Shown piece by piece: positions 27,184 to 37,249 of a stretch of 64,000 nucleotides of DNA. A program made the translations under genes and the position numbers. The DNA is taken from assembly GCA_947478525.1 (NCBI GenBank), contig CANJVU010000002.1:62001-126000 (forward strand), written 5' to 3'. The stretch is from Thiotrichales bacterium. GTDB taxonomy: Bacteria > Pseudomonadota > Gammaproteobacteria > Francisellales > CACEW01. The notes below the pieces were generated by a model that had not been told where the DNA came from, searched no databases, and saw only the letters and a program-made list of their open reading frames with translations. How positions within the stretch are numbered: the first letter of the stretch is position 1; each line of letters opens with the position of its first letter.

Positions 27184-28611
27184 TTGCTGAGCGCGCACGT
27201 TAAAACTTTTTTTGTCGATGGGCGAAATTTGGTATCGGACAGTCGCCAGGTGATGCCAGGAGATGTGTTTGTTGCCTGTCGGGGTGCTCATGTCGATGGA
27301 CGGCATTATATTGATCAAGCGGTACAGAGGGGTGCGGGGCTTATTTTGTACGACCCTGCAGATAATTTTATACCACCCCCTGATCTAAAAACTCCCATGG
27401 AATCGATTGACGTACTGGAACAGAAAGTGGCGTCACTGGCAGAGCAATTTTATGAATATCCCAGCACTGGATTGAAACTGGTTGGTGTTACGGGTACCAA
27501 CGGTAAGACGTCGGTCACGCAGTTATTGGCGCAAGCGTTACATGCCTTGAGAAAACCTTGTGGTGTACTGGGTACTATTGGCAATGGTGTGTGGCCACAA
27601 TTAGTGCCCTCTGGATTAACCACTTTAGACCCGTGCGCACTGCAAAAAATATTTCACCAGTTTCGCCGTGAGCACTGTGATACCGTTGCGATGGAAGTGT
27701 CTTCGCATGGTTTGGATCAAAATCGTCTTGGTTCAACCCAGCTTGATATTGGCGTGTTTACCAATTTTTCACAAGATCATTTGGATTATCACCATACGAT
27801 GGCAGAGTACGGCCTGGCCAAAGCAAAAATGTTTGACCAGTATGTGGGGCGTGTGGCTATGCTTAATGCCGATGATGCCCAGATGGCCTTGATGCGTAGC
27901 CATTGTGCGGCTCATTTGACGGTGATGACCTTTGGCATTGCACACTCAGCGGATATTCAGTTACAACATCATCAAGCCTTGCCAGAAGGCTTTGCGATTA
28001 GGGTTGCTACACCGTGGGGGAGTCTCAAAGCAACGGTTGCTTTACTGGGGACGTTTAATTTATCGAATATTTTAGCCGTGATTGGCATTTTGGGTAATTG
28101 GGGCTATTCCGTTGGTGATATCACAACTGCTTTATCACAGTGTCATGGCGTAACGGGACGCATGGAGTTTATTCATCAACAACCGCTAGTGATTATTGAT
28201 TATTCGCATACGCCCGATGCGTTGCAGAAAGCATTGCAAGCCGCTCGCGTGCATTGTAAGGGTAAGTTGATGGTGGTTTTGGGTTGTGGGGGCGATCGGG
28301 ATCGGGGTAAGCGTCCAATGATGGCAAGGATTGCTGAGCAATATGCCGATGTGGTGATGGTAACGGAAGATAACCCCAGGACCGAAGATCCTTTGCAGAT
28401 TGTTGCCGATATGATCACAGGGTTTCACAGTCCTAAGTCTATTTTGTTTGAACCCAATCGTGTGCAAGCGATTGCGCGAATATTATCACAAGCGACTACG
28501 CATGATACTGTTTTGCTGGCTGGTAAAGGTCATGAATGTTATATTATCCGTGGTGGCACCAAAGAACCCTTTAGTGAACATGAGGTGGTGCGAAGTTTTT
28601 ATAGGAGATAG
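27184..28611 (+). CDS. murE: UDP-MurNAc-tripeptide ligase (meso-DAP adding)
   Basis: 475 aa from the chosen TTG start. It adds meso-diaminopimelate to UDP-MurNAc-L-Ala-D-Glu. The P-loop GVTGTNGKTSVTQLL is intact, and the DNPRTEDP motif marks selection of meso-DAP. The TTG at 27184 is chosen because GAGAGG at 27173-27178 sits about 5 bases upstream; no ATG is better placed. An upstream TTG at 27130 would add 18 atypical residues. murF follows after 6 bases. ftsI, its usual upstream neighbour, is absent here and replaced by the repressor gene. Confidence 0.94.
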   Translation: MLSAHVKTFFVDGRNLVSDSRQVMPGDVFVACRGAHVDGRHYIDQAVQRGAGLILYDPADNFIPPPDLKTPMESIDVLEQKVASLAEQFYEYPSTGLKLVGVTGTNGKTSVTQLLAQALHALRKPCGVLGTIGNGVWPQLVPSGLTTLDPCALQKIFHQFRREHCDTVAMEVSSHGLDQNRLGSTQLDIGVFTNFSQDHLDYHHTMAEYGLAKAKMFDQYVGRVAMLNADDAQMALMRSHCAAHLTVMTFGIAHSADIQLQHHQALPEGFAIRVATPWGSLKATVALLGTFNLSNILAVIGILGNWGYSVGDITTALSQCHGVTGRMEFIHQQPLVIIDYSHTPDALQKALQAARVHCKGKLMVVLGCGGDRDRGKRPMMARIAEQYADVVMVTEDNPRTEDPLQIVADMITGFHSPKSILFEPNRVQAIARILSQATTHDTVLLAGKGHECYIIRGGTKEPFSEHEVVRSFYRR

Positions 28612-28617
28612 TTTTAC

Positions 28618-29979
28618 ATGCTGATGTCCTTGGCGCAGTTGGCGCATCAAATTGGCGCGGAATATCGGGGCAATGATCTGCCTTTTTCCGGTGTGAGTAT
28701 TGATTCACGTTCGATGAACCCCGGCGAGTTGTTTGTGGCTATTAAAGGCGAGCATTTTGATGGACACCTTTACGTAGAAAAAGCCATAGCCTCTGGTGCG
28801 GCGGCGGTTATGGTTGATCATCCTCTGGTGGTCAATGTGCCGCAGATTATTGTGCGTGATACCACCGTTGGGCTTGGAAAATTGGCGCAAGCGTGGCGTT
28901 TGCAATTTCATGTCCCCGTGATTGCCTTAACCGGTAGTTGTGGTAAAACCGGCACCAAAGAAATGATTGCCTCGATTTTGCGCCAACGTGGGAATACATT
29001 GGCGACCGTTGGTAATAAAAATAATTTTTACGGCTTGCCCTTGACCTTGTTGCAATTGCGCTCAGAGCATCAATTTGCCGTGATTGAAATGGGTACCAAT
29101 CATGTTGGTGAAATTGCTTATTTGACCGATATTACCCGTCCCACCGTGGCGTTGGTTACTAATATTCGTGCTTCACACTTGGAAGGGTTTGGTTCATTTG
29201 AAGCACTGTCCAATGAGAAATCGGATATTTTTAAAGGGTTAAGCGCTGGGGGTATTGCGGTCATCAACCATGATGAAAAATTTGCGCGTACCTGGCAGGA
29301 GAAAGTTGATGTGCGGCATCGTGTCAGTTTTGGCTTGCATACCCCTTCTGATGTGTCAGCAACGAATGCGCATTTTGGTTCTGCCGGGGCAACTTTTGAT
29401 TTACATACGCCTTTAGGTGATGCGGTAGTCACAGTGCCTTTATTGGGGGAGCACGTTTTATATAATGCCTTAGCTGCCGCCGCGGCAACCCTGGCAGTAG
29501 GGGCTGATTTGGCACAAGTGGTCAAAGGCTTGGCCATGGTAGAAGCGGTGACTGGTCGGTTCAAGCCATATCGTTTGGCCGATGATGTGTTATTGATTGA
29601 CGATACCTACAATGCCAGCGCGTCTTCGGTGCAAAACGCGATTCAGACGCTCTCACATCACTCGGGTAAAAAAATCTTTGTGATGAGTAATATGGGAGAG
29701 TTAGGCAATTTCTCGGGAGAATTTCATCGTAAAATGGGTGAGTGGGCATTGACGGCACATATTGATCAACTGTTTTTAACCGGTAATTATACTATGCTGG
29801 AGGCGACGATTGATGCTTGTCCCAGTGCGCGTTACTTTGCGGATAAGCAAACGTTGATTCATGCATTGCAAGCTGAGTTAACGCCAAAAACTATGGTGGT
29901 GATCAAAGGGTCGCGCAGTAATCGCATGGAAGAAGTGGTTAACGCCTTGGTTCCTAATTTGACAGAGGAGTTGCATTGA
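28618..29979 (+). CDS. murF: UDP-MurNAc-tripeptide--D-alanyl-D-alanine ligase
   Basis: 453 aa, family length. It adds D-Ala-D-Ala to complete the cell-wall precursor. The ATP-binding motif reads [12 protein letters not shown] (the essential GKT is kept), and the MurF features [20 protein letters not shown] and GSRSNRME are present. An AGGAGA site precedes the ATG. The stop shares one base with the start of mraY (TGATG). Confidence 0.96.
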   Translation: MLMSLAQLAHQIGAEYRGNDLPFSGVSIDSRSMNPGELFVAIKGEHFDGHLYVEKAIASGAAAVMVDHPLVVNVPQIIVRDTTVGLGKLAQAWRLQFHVPVIALTGSCGKTGTKEMIASILRQRGNTLATVGNKNNFYGLPLTLLQLRSEHQFAVIEMGTNHVGEIAYLTDITRPTVALVTNIRASHLEGFGSFEALSNEKSDIFKGLSAGGIAVINHDEKFARTWQEKVDVRHRVSFGLHTPSDVSATNAHFGSAGATFDLHTPLGDAVVTVPLLGEHVLYNALAAAAATLAVGADLAQVVKGLAMVEAVTGRFKPYRLADDVLLIDDTYNASASSVQNAIQTLSHHSGKKIFVMSNMGELGNFSGEFHRKMGEWALTAHIDQLFLTGNYTMLEATIDACPSARYFADKQTLIHALQAELTPKTMVVIKGSRSNRMEEVVNALVPNLTEELH

Positions 29980-31016
29980 TGTTGGTGTGGTTAATACATT
30001 CTTTATTGCTGCGTTGTTTTTTGGCAGCGATGACTTCGCTGATCTTGAGTTTGATGTTTGGTAAACCGGCGATTCGCTTGTTGCAACAATTACAGATGGG
30101 GCAGGTGATTCGTCAGGTTGGTCCGCAATCGCATTTGAAAAAAGCGGGCACACCAACGATGGGTGGTGTATTGATTGTCTTAAGCATTGTGATTTCGACG
30201 TTACTTTGGGCAGATTTAACCAATGTTTATGTGTGGGTTGCATTGTTGGTTTTGGTTGGTTTTGCCGCAATTGGTTGGGCGGATGATTATCTTAAAGTGG
30301 TGTTGAAAAATAACCGTGGTTTGCGGTCACGTTGGAAATATTGTTGGCAATCAGTGTTGGGTATCGTGGCAGGGGTTGTGCTGTATTACTTGCTCAAACA
30401 AACCGGTGATGTGGTGTTGACCATTCCCTATGTGCACTATGCCCCTTATCTTGGTATCGGCAGTCTCTTGCTTAGCTATCTGGTCATAGTGGGAGGGAGC
30501 AATGCCGTCAACTTAACCGATGGTCTGGATGGTCTGGTTATTGTGCCAGTGATGCTGGTGGCGCTCGGACTAGGGGTTTTTGCCATTAATGATTCGACCG
30601 TGTATCTGGTGAGCCATGTTTATTTGCCTCATGCCACGGGTGCTGGTGATATGGCAGTGATTTGTGCCGCAGTGTTTGGTGCTGGTTTGGGCTTTTTGTG
30701 GTTCAATGCTCACCCTGCACAAGTCTTTATGGGTGACGTTGGTGCATTAGCGCTGGGCGCCCTGCTGGGTGTCATTGCCATTGTGATTCATCAGGAAATT
30801 ATCTTGGCGATCATGGGGGGTGTTTTTGTGCTGGAAACGGTTTCGGTGATTTTACAGGTCGGTTCATTTCGTTTACGCAAAGGTAAGCGTATTTTTAAAA
30901 TGGCACCGATTCACCATCACTTTGAGTTGAGTGGCTGGGCAGAAACCAAAGTGGTTGCACGGTTTTGGATCATTACCATTATTTTGGTGATGATTGGCTT
31001 GGCGAGTTTGCTGTAA
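29979..31016 (+). CDS. mraY: Phospho-MurNAc-pentapeptide transferase
   Basis: 345 aa with about ten membrane segments. It loads the pentapeptide precursor onto undecaprenyl phosphate to make lipid I. Diagnostic motifs are [33 protein letters not shown] and [12 protein letters not shown]. The ATG at 29979 is used rather than the TTG just before it. In most gammaproteobacteria murD, ftsW and murG follow; here a convergent pdxY gene ends the cluster. Confidence 0.97.
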   Translation: MLVWLIHSLLLRCFLAAMTSLILSLMFGKPAIRLLQQLQMGQVIRQVGPQSHLKKAGTPTMGGVLIVLSIVISTLLWADLTNVYVWVALLVLVGFAAIGWADDYLKVVLKNNRGLRSRWKYCWQSVLGIVAGVVLYYLLKQTGDVVLTIPYVHYAPYLGIGSLLLSYLVIVGGSNAVNLTDGLDGLVIVPVMLVALGLGVFAINDSTVYLVSHVYLPHATGAGDMAVICAAVFGAGLGFLWFNAHPAQVFMGDVGALALGALLGVIAIVIHQEIILAIMGGVFVLETVSVILQVGSFRLRKGKRIFKMAPIHHHFELSGWAETKVVARFWIITIILVMIGLASLL

Positions 31017-31863
31017 AACACTCTTTAGGGTTTATCAACTCATCCTGCGCCGCGATCATTTGAATTTCTCGTGTGCCTGCTGTATGCGTTTTCTTAAACA
31101 GTGCATAAATAGCGGCGGCAGTGTGTTCCAATGATTTTTTCATATCATGCGTTTGTAAGTATTTACCCAGGAAAATCGCCGCAGTGGCGTCACCTGCCCC
31201 ACTGGAGGGATGTTCAAAGTGAAAGCGGGGGGTTGATACCAACCAATTTTCTTCAGCAGAATTCGCCAGCATTTGGATATGATCAGCGGGTGTAGATTCG
31301 CTTACCAAGCTGGTCACCAAAATAATTTTCGGGCCCAGCGCGCGCACTTCTTGGCAGGCGCATTCAATATCTGTCAATGTGTGAAGTTCTCGATTAACCA
31401 ATAGGCTCAGTTCGAATAGATTGGGCGTGAGAATATCCACCTCTGCCAAGATGGATTTGAAAAACGGTAGAATATCGGATTTTACAAACACACCAATATC
31501 CACATCGCCCATTACTGGGTCGCAACAATAAAGCGCAGCGGGATTGGCTTGCTTTATTCGCTTGACGGTATTGGCAATGACTTGACCGACTTCGGCATTG
31601 CCCAGATATCCTGATAGTACAGCACTATGCTGTTTTAACAGATCTAATGTGTGCAGTCCTTCGATCAATTCCGCAATATGTGCTGCGGAAAATGCTTGGC
31701 CTTTAAACGTGGGGTAACCGGTATGATTAGAAAACTGCACGGTGTTAATCACGTTGACGTCAAACCCCATGCGTTGCAAAGGAAAAACGGCAGCACGATT
31801 TCCAACATGGCCATAAACGACATGGGATTGTAGGGACAAAATCATATTTTTTTGAGGGGCCAT
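30979..31863 (-). CDS. pdxY: Pyridoxal kinase
   Basis: 294 aa from the ATG at 31863. It phosphorylates pyridoxal in the salvage route to pyridoxal phosphate. Family motifs are the start [26 protein letters not shown], the PNLFELSLL segment and the [15 protein letters not shown]/anion-hole motif near the C-terminus. Two other in-frame starts exist (31878 and 31830); none has a strong ribosome binding site, so the exact start is uncertain. The 3' end overlaps mraY by 38 bases in convergent orientation. Confidence 0.93.
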   Translation of the reverse strand: MAPQKNMILSLQSHVVYGHVGNRAAVFPLQRMGFDVNVINTVQFSNHTGYPTFKGQAFSAAHIAELIEGLHTLDLLKQHSAVLSGYLGNAEVGQVIANTVKRIKQANPAALYCCDPVMGDVDIGVFVKSDILPFFKSILAEVDILTPNLFELSLLVNRELHTLTDIECACQEVRALGPKIILVTSLVSESTPADHIQMLANSAEENWLVSTPRFHFEHPSSGAGDATAAIFLGKYLQTHDMKKSLEHTAAAIYALFKKTHTAGTREIQMIAAQDELINPKECFTANSPSQSSPK

Positions 31864-31914
31864 GAACACACTAACCACTATTGAAGGGGTTGCATTATAA
31901 CTTTTTTATCGATT

Positions 31915-31931
31915 TTTGAATATGATTCAAA
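31915..31931. promoter_or_regulatory. 17-bp palindrome upstream of the expansin-like gene
   Basis: TTTGAAT-ATG-ATTCAAA is a perfect 7+3+7 inverted repeat in the pdxY/expansin divergent gap, 72 bases before the expansin-like start. It resembles a binding site for a dimeric regulator. No regulator can be named from the window. Confidence 0.4.
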
Positions 31932-32002
31932 TAATTTAAGATTTCGCTAATATTAATTTGTTATTTTAACTCCTGGATGAAGGGAAAAAAGAGGAATTCT
32001 TT

Positions 32003-34891
32003 ATGAAGTGGTCTATCAACAAAAAAACAAGTCGCTTGTCGGCTTTGGTCTTAATGGGTTGTTTAGGAATTACCCCCGCAGCATTTGCCGGGTATTATGC
32101 GCCCAGTAATGTGATGTCTTTTGCTGCCAAGGGCGCGTCAGATAATACTATGTTTAGTGATAAAACCTTGCCACTGCAATCATTGTCAACTACTGGTCCT
32201 GGGTTGCCGCCTTATGGTGTCGGTCGTGCTTACAATACACAATTTGCTAATAATGGTATGGCGGGCTGTGGCGTGGGTTATCCGATGATGCAGGCTATTT
32301 ATAAAAATGCACCTCAGGGTAGCGATTATTCTGCCAATTATGTGGCGTTGAATGTGTATAGTCATTTAATGGGTTATGACCCGAACGCTCCAGCTTGGGG
32401 TTCTAGTTCTGGGGAAGGGGATGTTAAAGGTTATGTTACTTTTGCACCTGGTCAATTGGGCTATCCCTATCGTCAATATTTACGCAGTATGCCCGCACTT
32501 TATCCTGCCTATGAAGGCTTGTACGATGATGGTTTAAGTTGCGGTCGTTGGGTTTCAGCGAATACGAGTTCAAGCGTATGCCAAGATCAAAGTGGGCCGT
32601 CTGTGGCCGGCGCCAGTAAGGCTTGCACATTACCTGCCGCTCAGACTTATAATAGTACGCCGTTAATGGGTTATGTGTTTGACAGCTGTGAAGATAATAA
32701 TGGCTGGTGTCGGGATGATGATGCACATATCGATATCGACCAAGCTGTGGTTAATGATAACTATTCGTTGAAATGGAACTTTATTGCTAACCCTTATTAT
32801 ACAAATCCTAATGCACCTGCGAATTTGAAAGACGTTTGGTTGGCCTGGAATGGTGCGGGCGTGAGCAAATATTGGTCTTATCTGGTGGTGGCAAATTTAC
32901 AAGATGGTATCAGCATGTTGCAATATAACGTAGGTACGCATGCTCAGCCTATTTGGATTAACTCACACTTTTTGGCAGGTGGTAACGACGTTACTTGGTC
33001 AGACAGTTCGAGCAATGGTCAAGTATGGGAGTTGCAACCGATGGGTTCGGTTGCCCAAGATATCTATACCATGACTGACCCTACTTATGAGGTTCGTTTG
33101 TTTGATGTTAATGGCTATCCAGTAAAAAATGGTCAAATTTATCAGTTTGACTTAAACACGACGTTAGCCAATGCAGCGACCTTTCCTGATGACAGCTCTC
33201 AGTTGTTTTATCGGGGTGGCGTGTCGGCAAGCCCAGGCACCAGTATCGCCGTTGCACCTACCGGCACTGCCAGCTTGACGTTAAAGGGAACCAACAGTGC
33301 AGTATCGTTGAGTCAAATCAAACCGGTGTTGATTGACAATAATGGATTTTCCTACAGCCCAAATAGTTGTAGTGGTAATAGCTGCACCTTTAATAATTTG
33401 CCTGTGAACACTGCATTTACCTTGTATGGGGTGTATGAAAATGACGTCTCCAATGACTTGGTGGTGCGTGATATTCAAAAATTGGTGGTGAACCAATCAG
33501 GTTTTACCTCGGGTTCAGGCGCCAGCACCGTGAGTGTTGACAGCTCGAAGTGGGATTTTACTACACAATATACCGGTGCGGTAACAGTGCCTGTGGACTT
33601 GGGTGCTTCAGCCGCTACATCAGTAAACGCTAACTTGCAGGCATTGTTCGTGCCGAGTAATACCAGCATGCTCACCGCCAGTACGCAAGGGTGTTTCTTG
33701 AATAACTATTATGTGCAAGCAGGCAAAGTACCTACGCCAACCACTTGTTATCTCTACTATACGGAACATCATAACGGTGACTTTAACAGTAGTGCAATTC
33801 CTACGATGAACTTTACTCTACAGTTACCAGAATATGTGGGTGCTGATGCAGGCAGTGATTTGCAGTTGGCCAGCGGTAATAATGCTAGCGTAGTGGTGCA
33901 AGGTTATAACCCTGTGAACAACCCGTTGGTGGTGCCACAAAACCTGCCAACCGTGACGTATCAGGTTTCAAGCAATAGTAATCGTTCCGTGTTTTTGATG
34001 CTGGATTCGCGTTCTGATGCGGCTTGTTTGACGGGATTAAGTGCAGTGAATGTCACCGTGGGCTCAACCACGCAATCATTGACCTTGCAACAGTTGGATC
34101 AACCGGTGGTGATCAACATTCCCTTTAATGGTGGTGCGGCAGCTGCTGTTTCTGGTATTGCCACGATGAAAGCGGGTGCGCCTAATTGTCGAGTAAACTT
34201 GGGCAGTGCTTCGGTAACACCGGGTACCGATGTGGTTGAAATGGTGGAACTGAATACCCTGGCAACGGCACCAACACCGCCGCCACCGCCCGTGCAAAAG
34301 CAAGGCGTCGCTGTAATCGCCACTGCTGACAGTGCCAGTTGTTTGAATCAAAGTGATAGATTGAGTTTTGGTGCAGTCCCACCCGTAGCTTATACCGTGA
34401 GTACAAGTCAGACGAAGATTGGTTTACCCGTGGGTAACTATCCGGTTTCTGATCAGCCATTCAAAGTGCCGGGGGGAATTTGTCAAGTGAAACCAACCAC
34501 AGTAGCAGTAGTGGCTAACGTCTATACCAACCTGGCGTTGAGTTATCACTTTACCCCAGGTACCAGTTTGTCCTGCAGTGCAGTGGCTAATGTGGTAACG
34601 TCGAATGGTTGGAATGGCTGTAACGTTACTTTTGATGTCACCAATACCGGTGCCAGCAATATTTCAGCAGTTGCCTTGCGCTGGAATGGCACCAATAATG
34701 CTATGCAACCCTGGGGTGGTGTGGCAGTGGCCAGTGCAGCTGGACAAGTGACGGCAACGTTACCTCTGTACAACCCCATTGCCGCCGGTGCGACCGTGCT
34801 GGGTAATTCAAAGGGCTGGGGCATGACCATTCAAGATGGTGCGGTGTGCTCAGGGTTGGCCAGTGCGGCGATTCAGTGCCAAGGCAGTTAA
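32003..34891 (+). CDS. Large secreted expansin-like protein with CBM2-like C-terminus
   Basis: 962 aa. A Sec signal peptide ends near TPAAFA-GYY (29/30). Residues about 75-250 look like a double-psi beta-barrel of the expansin/GH45 type: GRAYNTQF, AGCGVGYP, YVALN, CGRWV (180) and DSCEDNNGWC with AHIDID (228-246), cysteine-rich as in expansins. Residues about 276-320 (VWLAWNGAGVSKYWSYLVVANL) recall expansin domain 2. Beta-sandwich stretches and a proline linker follow. The last 110 residues resemble a CBM2 cellulose-binding domain (SNGWNGCNVTFDVTNTG). Such proteins loosen cellulose; amoebal cyst walls are a plausible target. A strong terminator follows. Confidence 0.7.
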   Translation: MKWSINKKTSRLSALVLMGCLGITPAAFAGYYAPSNVMSFAAKGASDNTMFSDKTLPLQSLSTTGPGLPPYGVGRAYNTQFANNGMAGCGVGYPMMQAIYKNAPQGSDYSANYVALNVYSHLMGYDPNAPAWGSSSGEGDVKGYVTFAPGQLGYPYRQYLRSMPALYPAYEGLYDDGLSCGRWVSANTSSSVCQDQSGPSVAGASKACTLPAAQTYNSTPLMGYVFDSCEDNNGWCRDDDAHIDIDQAVVNDNYSLKWNFIANPYYTNPNAPANLKDVWLAWNGAGVSKYWSYLVVANLQDGISMLQYNVGTHAQPIWINSHFLAGGNDVTWSDSSSNGQVWELQPMGSVAQDIYTMTDPTYEVRLFDVNGYPVKNGQIYQFDLNTTLANAATFPDDSSQLFYRGGVSASPGTSIAVAPTGTASLTLKGTNSAVSLSQIKPVLIDNNGFSYSPNSCSGNSCTFNNLPVNTAFTLYGVYENDVSNDLVVRDIQKLVVNQSGFTSGSGASTVSVDSSKWDFTTQYTGAVTVPVDLGASAATSVNANLQALFVPSNTSMLTASTQGCFLNNYYVQAGKVPTPTTCYLYYTEHHNGDFNSSAIPTMNFTLQLPEYVGADAGSDLQLASGNNASVVVQGYNPVNNPLVVPQNLPTVTYQVSSNSNRSVFLMLDSRSDAACLTGLSAVNVTVGSTTQSLTLQQLDQPVVINIPFNGGAAAAVSGIATMKAGAPNCRVNLGSASVTPGTDVVEMVELNTLATAPTPPPPPVQKQGVAVIATADSASCLNQSDRLSFGAVPPVAYTVSTSQTKIGLPVGNYPVSDQPFKVPGGICQVKPTTVAVVANVYTNLALSYHFTPGTSLSCSAVANVVTSNGWNGCNVTFDVTNTGASNISAVALRWNGTNNAMQPWGGVAVASAAGQVTATLPLYNPIAAGATVLGNSKGWGMTIQDGAVCSGLASAAIQCQGS

Positions 34892-34910
34892 TCGCTTCCC
34901 AAAATAATAT

Positions 34911-34948
34911 AAATCCCGCGGATCATTTCGATCCGCGGGATTTTTTTT
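34911..34948 (+). terminator. Strong Rho-independent terminator
   Basis: A perfect 14-bp stem, AAATCCCGCGGATC (34911-34924) and its complement (34930-34943), closes a 5-base loop and is followed by a run of T to 34948. It lies 20 bases after the expansin-like gene and isolates it from the MFS gene. Confidence 0.95.
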
Positions 34949-34972
34949 GCTTGGTTCGTCCGTATATCTCCA

Positions 34973-34981
34973 TGCTATAAT
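34973..34981 (+). promoter_or_regulatory. Extended -10 promoter of the MFS gene
   Basis: TGCTATAAT is a perfect extended -10 element. A weak -35 (TTGGTT, 34951-34956) lies 19 bases upstream. It starts transcription near 34988, just after the terminator and about 22 bases before the preferred MFS start. Confidence 0.65.
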
Positions 34982-35009
34982 GCTCAGCGTATTGAATGGG
35001 AGATTTTTG

Positions 35010-36167
35010 ATGTTTGCAATTGTGATGATGATGGCGATCTTGAGTTTGATGGCCACCGATTTGTTTGTACCTTCACTGCCTGCGTTGGGACATGCGATGA
35101 ACCAGCCCGTAAATACCATTCAGTTAACCGTAACGTTATTTTTATTGGGTTTTGCAGTGTCTCAGCTTTTTTATGGTGCCGTTTCCGATCGATTGGGTCG
35201 TAGACCACCAATTATAGTGGGAACGAGTTTATTCGTGATTGGGTCTTTGGTGTGCCTGTTGGCGCAAGATTTTAACTGGCTGTGTATCGGACGGATTATT
35301 CAAGGTATTGGCGCGGGTGCTGGGTTGTCTTTGAGCCGGGTGATTCTGCGCGACAGTTATCAAGGTACTGAGCTGGCGGTAAAAAACTCACACTTGTCGA
35401 TTTTCTTTTCTATTTCCCCAGCAATCGCGCCGTGTTTGGGCGGTTTTTTACAAAGCTGGTTTGGCTATCGAGCATCGTTTGTATTTATGTTTGTATATGG
35501 TGTGGTGCTGTTGTTTCTGGTTACCTTTTACCTGAAGGAAAGCATTCAGCACAAACACCATACGTTGTCGTTCATTGAAGTGGTGAAAACCTATGGCGAA
35601 TTCCTCACAAACTTTATGTTTATGCGCTATGTGTTAAATGCAGGTATGGCGTTTGGAGCCATCATTTTATACGCGTGTATTGTGCCGTTTATTGTGCAAG
35701 ATCAGCTGCACTTAACTGCGGTAGACAGTGGTTATATTTTACTGATGAGTACGTTGGGGTTGACGGTGACTGCCTTGGTGGCGAGTAAATTGGTACATCG
35801 TTTTCATTGTTACCTATTAAGCAAGGTTGGGTTGTTGATGTTGATCAGCAGTGGAATTTTGTTGATTATTACTCAACTTTGTTTTGGCACGCATTTGGGG
35901 ATAGTGGTGCCATTGTTATTTTTGGCATCAATGTCTTGTGGGTTGTTGTTTCCCAGTTCGCTTACTTTGGCCTTTGCTCAAATTCATACTAAGATTGGCA
36001 TTGCGGGTGCTGTTTATGGTTCGATTCAAATCACGATTTCCGTCTTGATTAACCTTGTATTGAATCGAATTACCGATCAAGGTCAGGCGGTGTTGGGTAT
36101 CTTTTATGTGGTGATGGGCTTGATTGGATTAGCGCTGCTATTATCCAAAAATAATGTTGATGGTTGA
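35010..36167 (+). CDS. Drug-resistance MFS transporter, Bcr/CflA type
   Basis: 385 aa with about twelve membrane segments. The motif A between segments 2 and 3 reads DRLGRRPPIIVG, and ATDLFVPSLPAL in the first segment and GRIIQGIGAGAG are characteristic of Bcr/CflA exporters. The ATG at 35010 is chosen because GGGAG lies 7 bases upstream and the promoter maps just before it; a start at 34947 would lie inside the terminator. Substrate unknown. Confidence 0.9.
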   Translation: MFAIVMMMAILSLMATDLFVPSLPALGHAMNQPVNTIQLTVTLFLLGFAVSQLFYGAVSDRLGRRPPIIVGTSLFVIGSLVCLLAQDFNWLCIGRIIQGIGAGAGLSLSRVILRDSYQGTELAVKNSHLSIFFSISPAIAPCLGGFLQSWFGYRASFVFMFVYGVVLLFLVTFYLKESIQHKHHTLSFIEVVKTYGEFLTNFMFMRYVLNAGMAFGAIILYACIVPFIVQDQLHLTAVDSGYILLMSTLGLTVTALVASKLVHRFHCYLLSKVGLLMLISSGILLIITQLCFGTHLGIVVPLLFLASMSCGLLFPSSLTLAFAQIHTKIGIAGAVYGSIQITISVLINLVLNRITDQGQAVLGIFYVVMGLIGLALLLSKNNVDG

Positions 36168-36178
36168 AGGGGGCGCAT

Positions 36179-36553
36179 ATGCAAATGGTATTAATCGCAA
36201 TTTTTGGAGCCCTGGGGTGTTTGTTGCGATATTTTTTATCGCTCAAAATTACTCAGTGGTTCGGCAGTGCCTATCCTTATGGTATTTTATTGGTCAACAT
36301 ACTGGGTTGCTTTTTGATTGGGTTGTTGGCGATGTTGTTGATTCATAAGTGGCAAGCCGATATTATCTGGCGTACCGCCATCATGATTGGGTTTTTGGGT
36401 GGGTTTACCACCTTTTCCAGTTTTAGTTTTGATGCCATTCAGATGCTGGAGCATGGCGCTTGGTTGAAAGCAGGGAGCTATATTTTGTTGAGTGTGGTGC
36501 TGTGCTTGATCGCCACATTCTTGGGCATTCTCATTGGTAAGGGGTTGCAATAA
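36179..36553 (+). CDS. crcB: Fluoride channel CrcB/Fluc
   Basis: 124 aa, four membrane segments. It exports fluoride as a dual-topology dimer. The family motifs GALGCLLRYFLS, YGILLVNILGCFLIG and GFLGGFTTFSSFSFD (with the channel-lining Phe residues) are all present. The ATG at 36179 is chosen because of the GAAGGGGG site; an upstream start would add five residues. It begins 11 bases after the MFS gene, and its stop shares a base with the next start. Confidence 0.95.
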   Translation: MQMVLIAIFGALGCLLRYFLSLKITQWFGSAYPYGILLVNILGCFLIGLLAMLLIHKWQADIIWRTAIMIGFLGGFTTFSSFSFDAIQMLEHGAWLKAGSYILLSVVLCLIATFLGILIGKGLQ

Positions 36554-37119
36554 TGGCTCGATTTCTTTACGCGGTCGCCAAAGCCATTTTGTTTTGGAAA
36601 CCTTTAAAAAGCTATATGGACATGACCAACCCCTGGCGTATTCAACAACTACCGCAATTATCCATCCATTGGTTGGCGTTGCAGGGCGTGCGTCATCTGG
36701 TGTTGGATTTTGATGGCGTGATGGCGCCGCATGGCGATGCTGAGCCATTGCCGGAAGTGTTGGCGTGGTTAAAGCGCAGTCTTGAAACCTTCGAGGGCAA
36801 GATTTATATTTTATCTAACAAACCATTGCCCGTACGTATTGATTATTTTAAACAACATTTTCCCGGCGTTATTTTTGTGGTGAGTCCACGCAAAAAGCCC
36901 TATCCTGATGGTTTGTTAAAAATCATCGAATCTTCGGGTGCCAAGCCTAATGAAGTCTGCCTGGTCGATGACCGTCTGCTGACCGGTGTGCTTGCCACGC
37001 AACTTGCAGGGGCCTCTGCAGTGTATATTACTCAGCCCTACGCTTCATTTAAAAAACGTTTCTGGCAGGAAAGTTTTTTTGCCCTCCTGCGGAACCTCGA
37101 ACGGTTTTTTTTAGCATAG
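36553..37119 (+). CDS. HAD-superfamily IIIA phosphatase, YqeG-like
   Basis: 188 aa. The HAD nucleophile motif is VLDFDGVMAPH (Asp at about residue 51-53), motif II lies in YILSNKP, the lysine in SPRKKPYPDG and motif IV in CLVDDRLLTG. This order matches the YqeG-type phosphatases acting on phosphorylated lipids or nucleotides; the substrate here is unknown. The spacing between motifs gives no room for a large cap domain. It is coupled to crcB by a one-base overlap. Confidence 0.85.
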   Translation: MARFLYAVAKAILFWKPLKSYMDMTNPWRIQQLPQLSIHWLALQGVRHLVLDFDGVMAPHGDAEPLPEVLAWLKRSLETFEGKIYILSNKPLPVRIDYFKQHFPGVIFVVSPRKKPYPDGLLKIIESSGAKPNEVCLVDDRLLTGVLATQLAGASAVYITQPYASFKKRFWQESFFALLRNLERFFLA

Positions 37120-37249
37120 CCTGTTTCTACATCACGAATTAAGATACTTTTGCCCTGGTGAAAGAGAGACTTTGTTGTGTTTTCAGAAACGCAGGTTATC
37201 AAGAATTGCCAGAAGCTGGTGCGATTGAGTTACCGCGAACGCCAGTGTC

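Noticed and set aside
28950..28985. Unusual MurF ATP-binding motif [12 protein letters not shown]
   Set aside because: The essential GKT is retained and Cys or Ser at the variable position is common; not a real anomaly.
37120..37249. Possible coding remnant (GYQELPEAGAIELPRTP) between the HAD and phnA genes
   Set aside because: Only about 20 codons are open and no family could be recognised, so no pseudogene call is justified.
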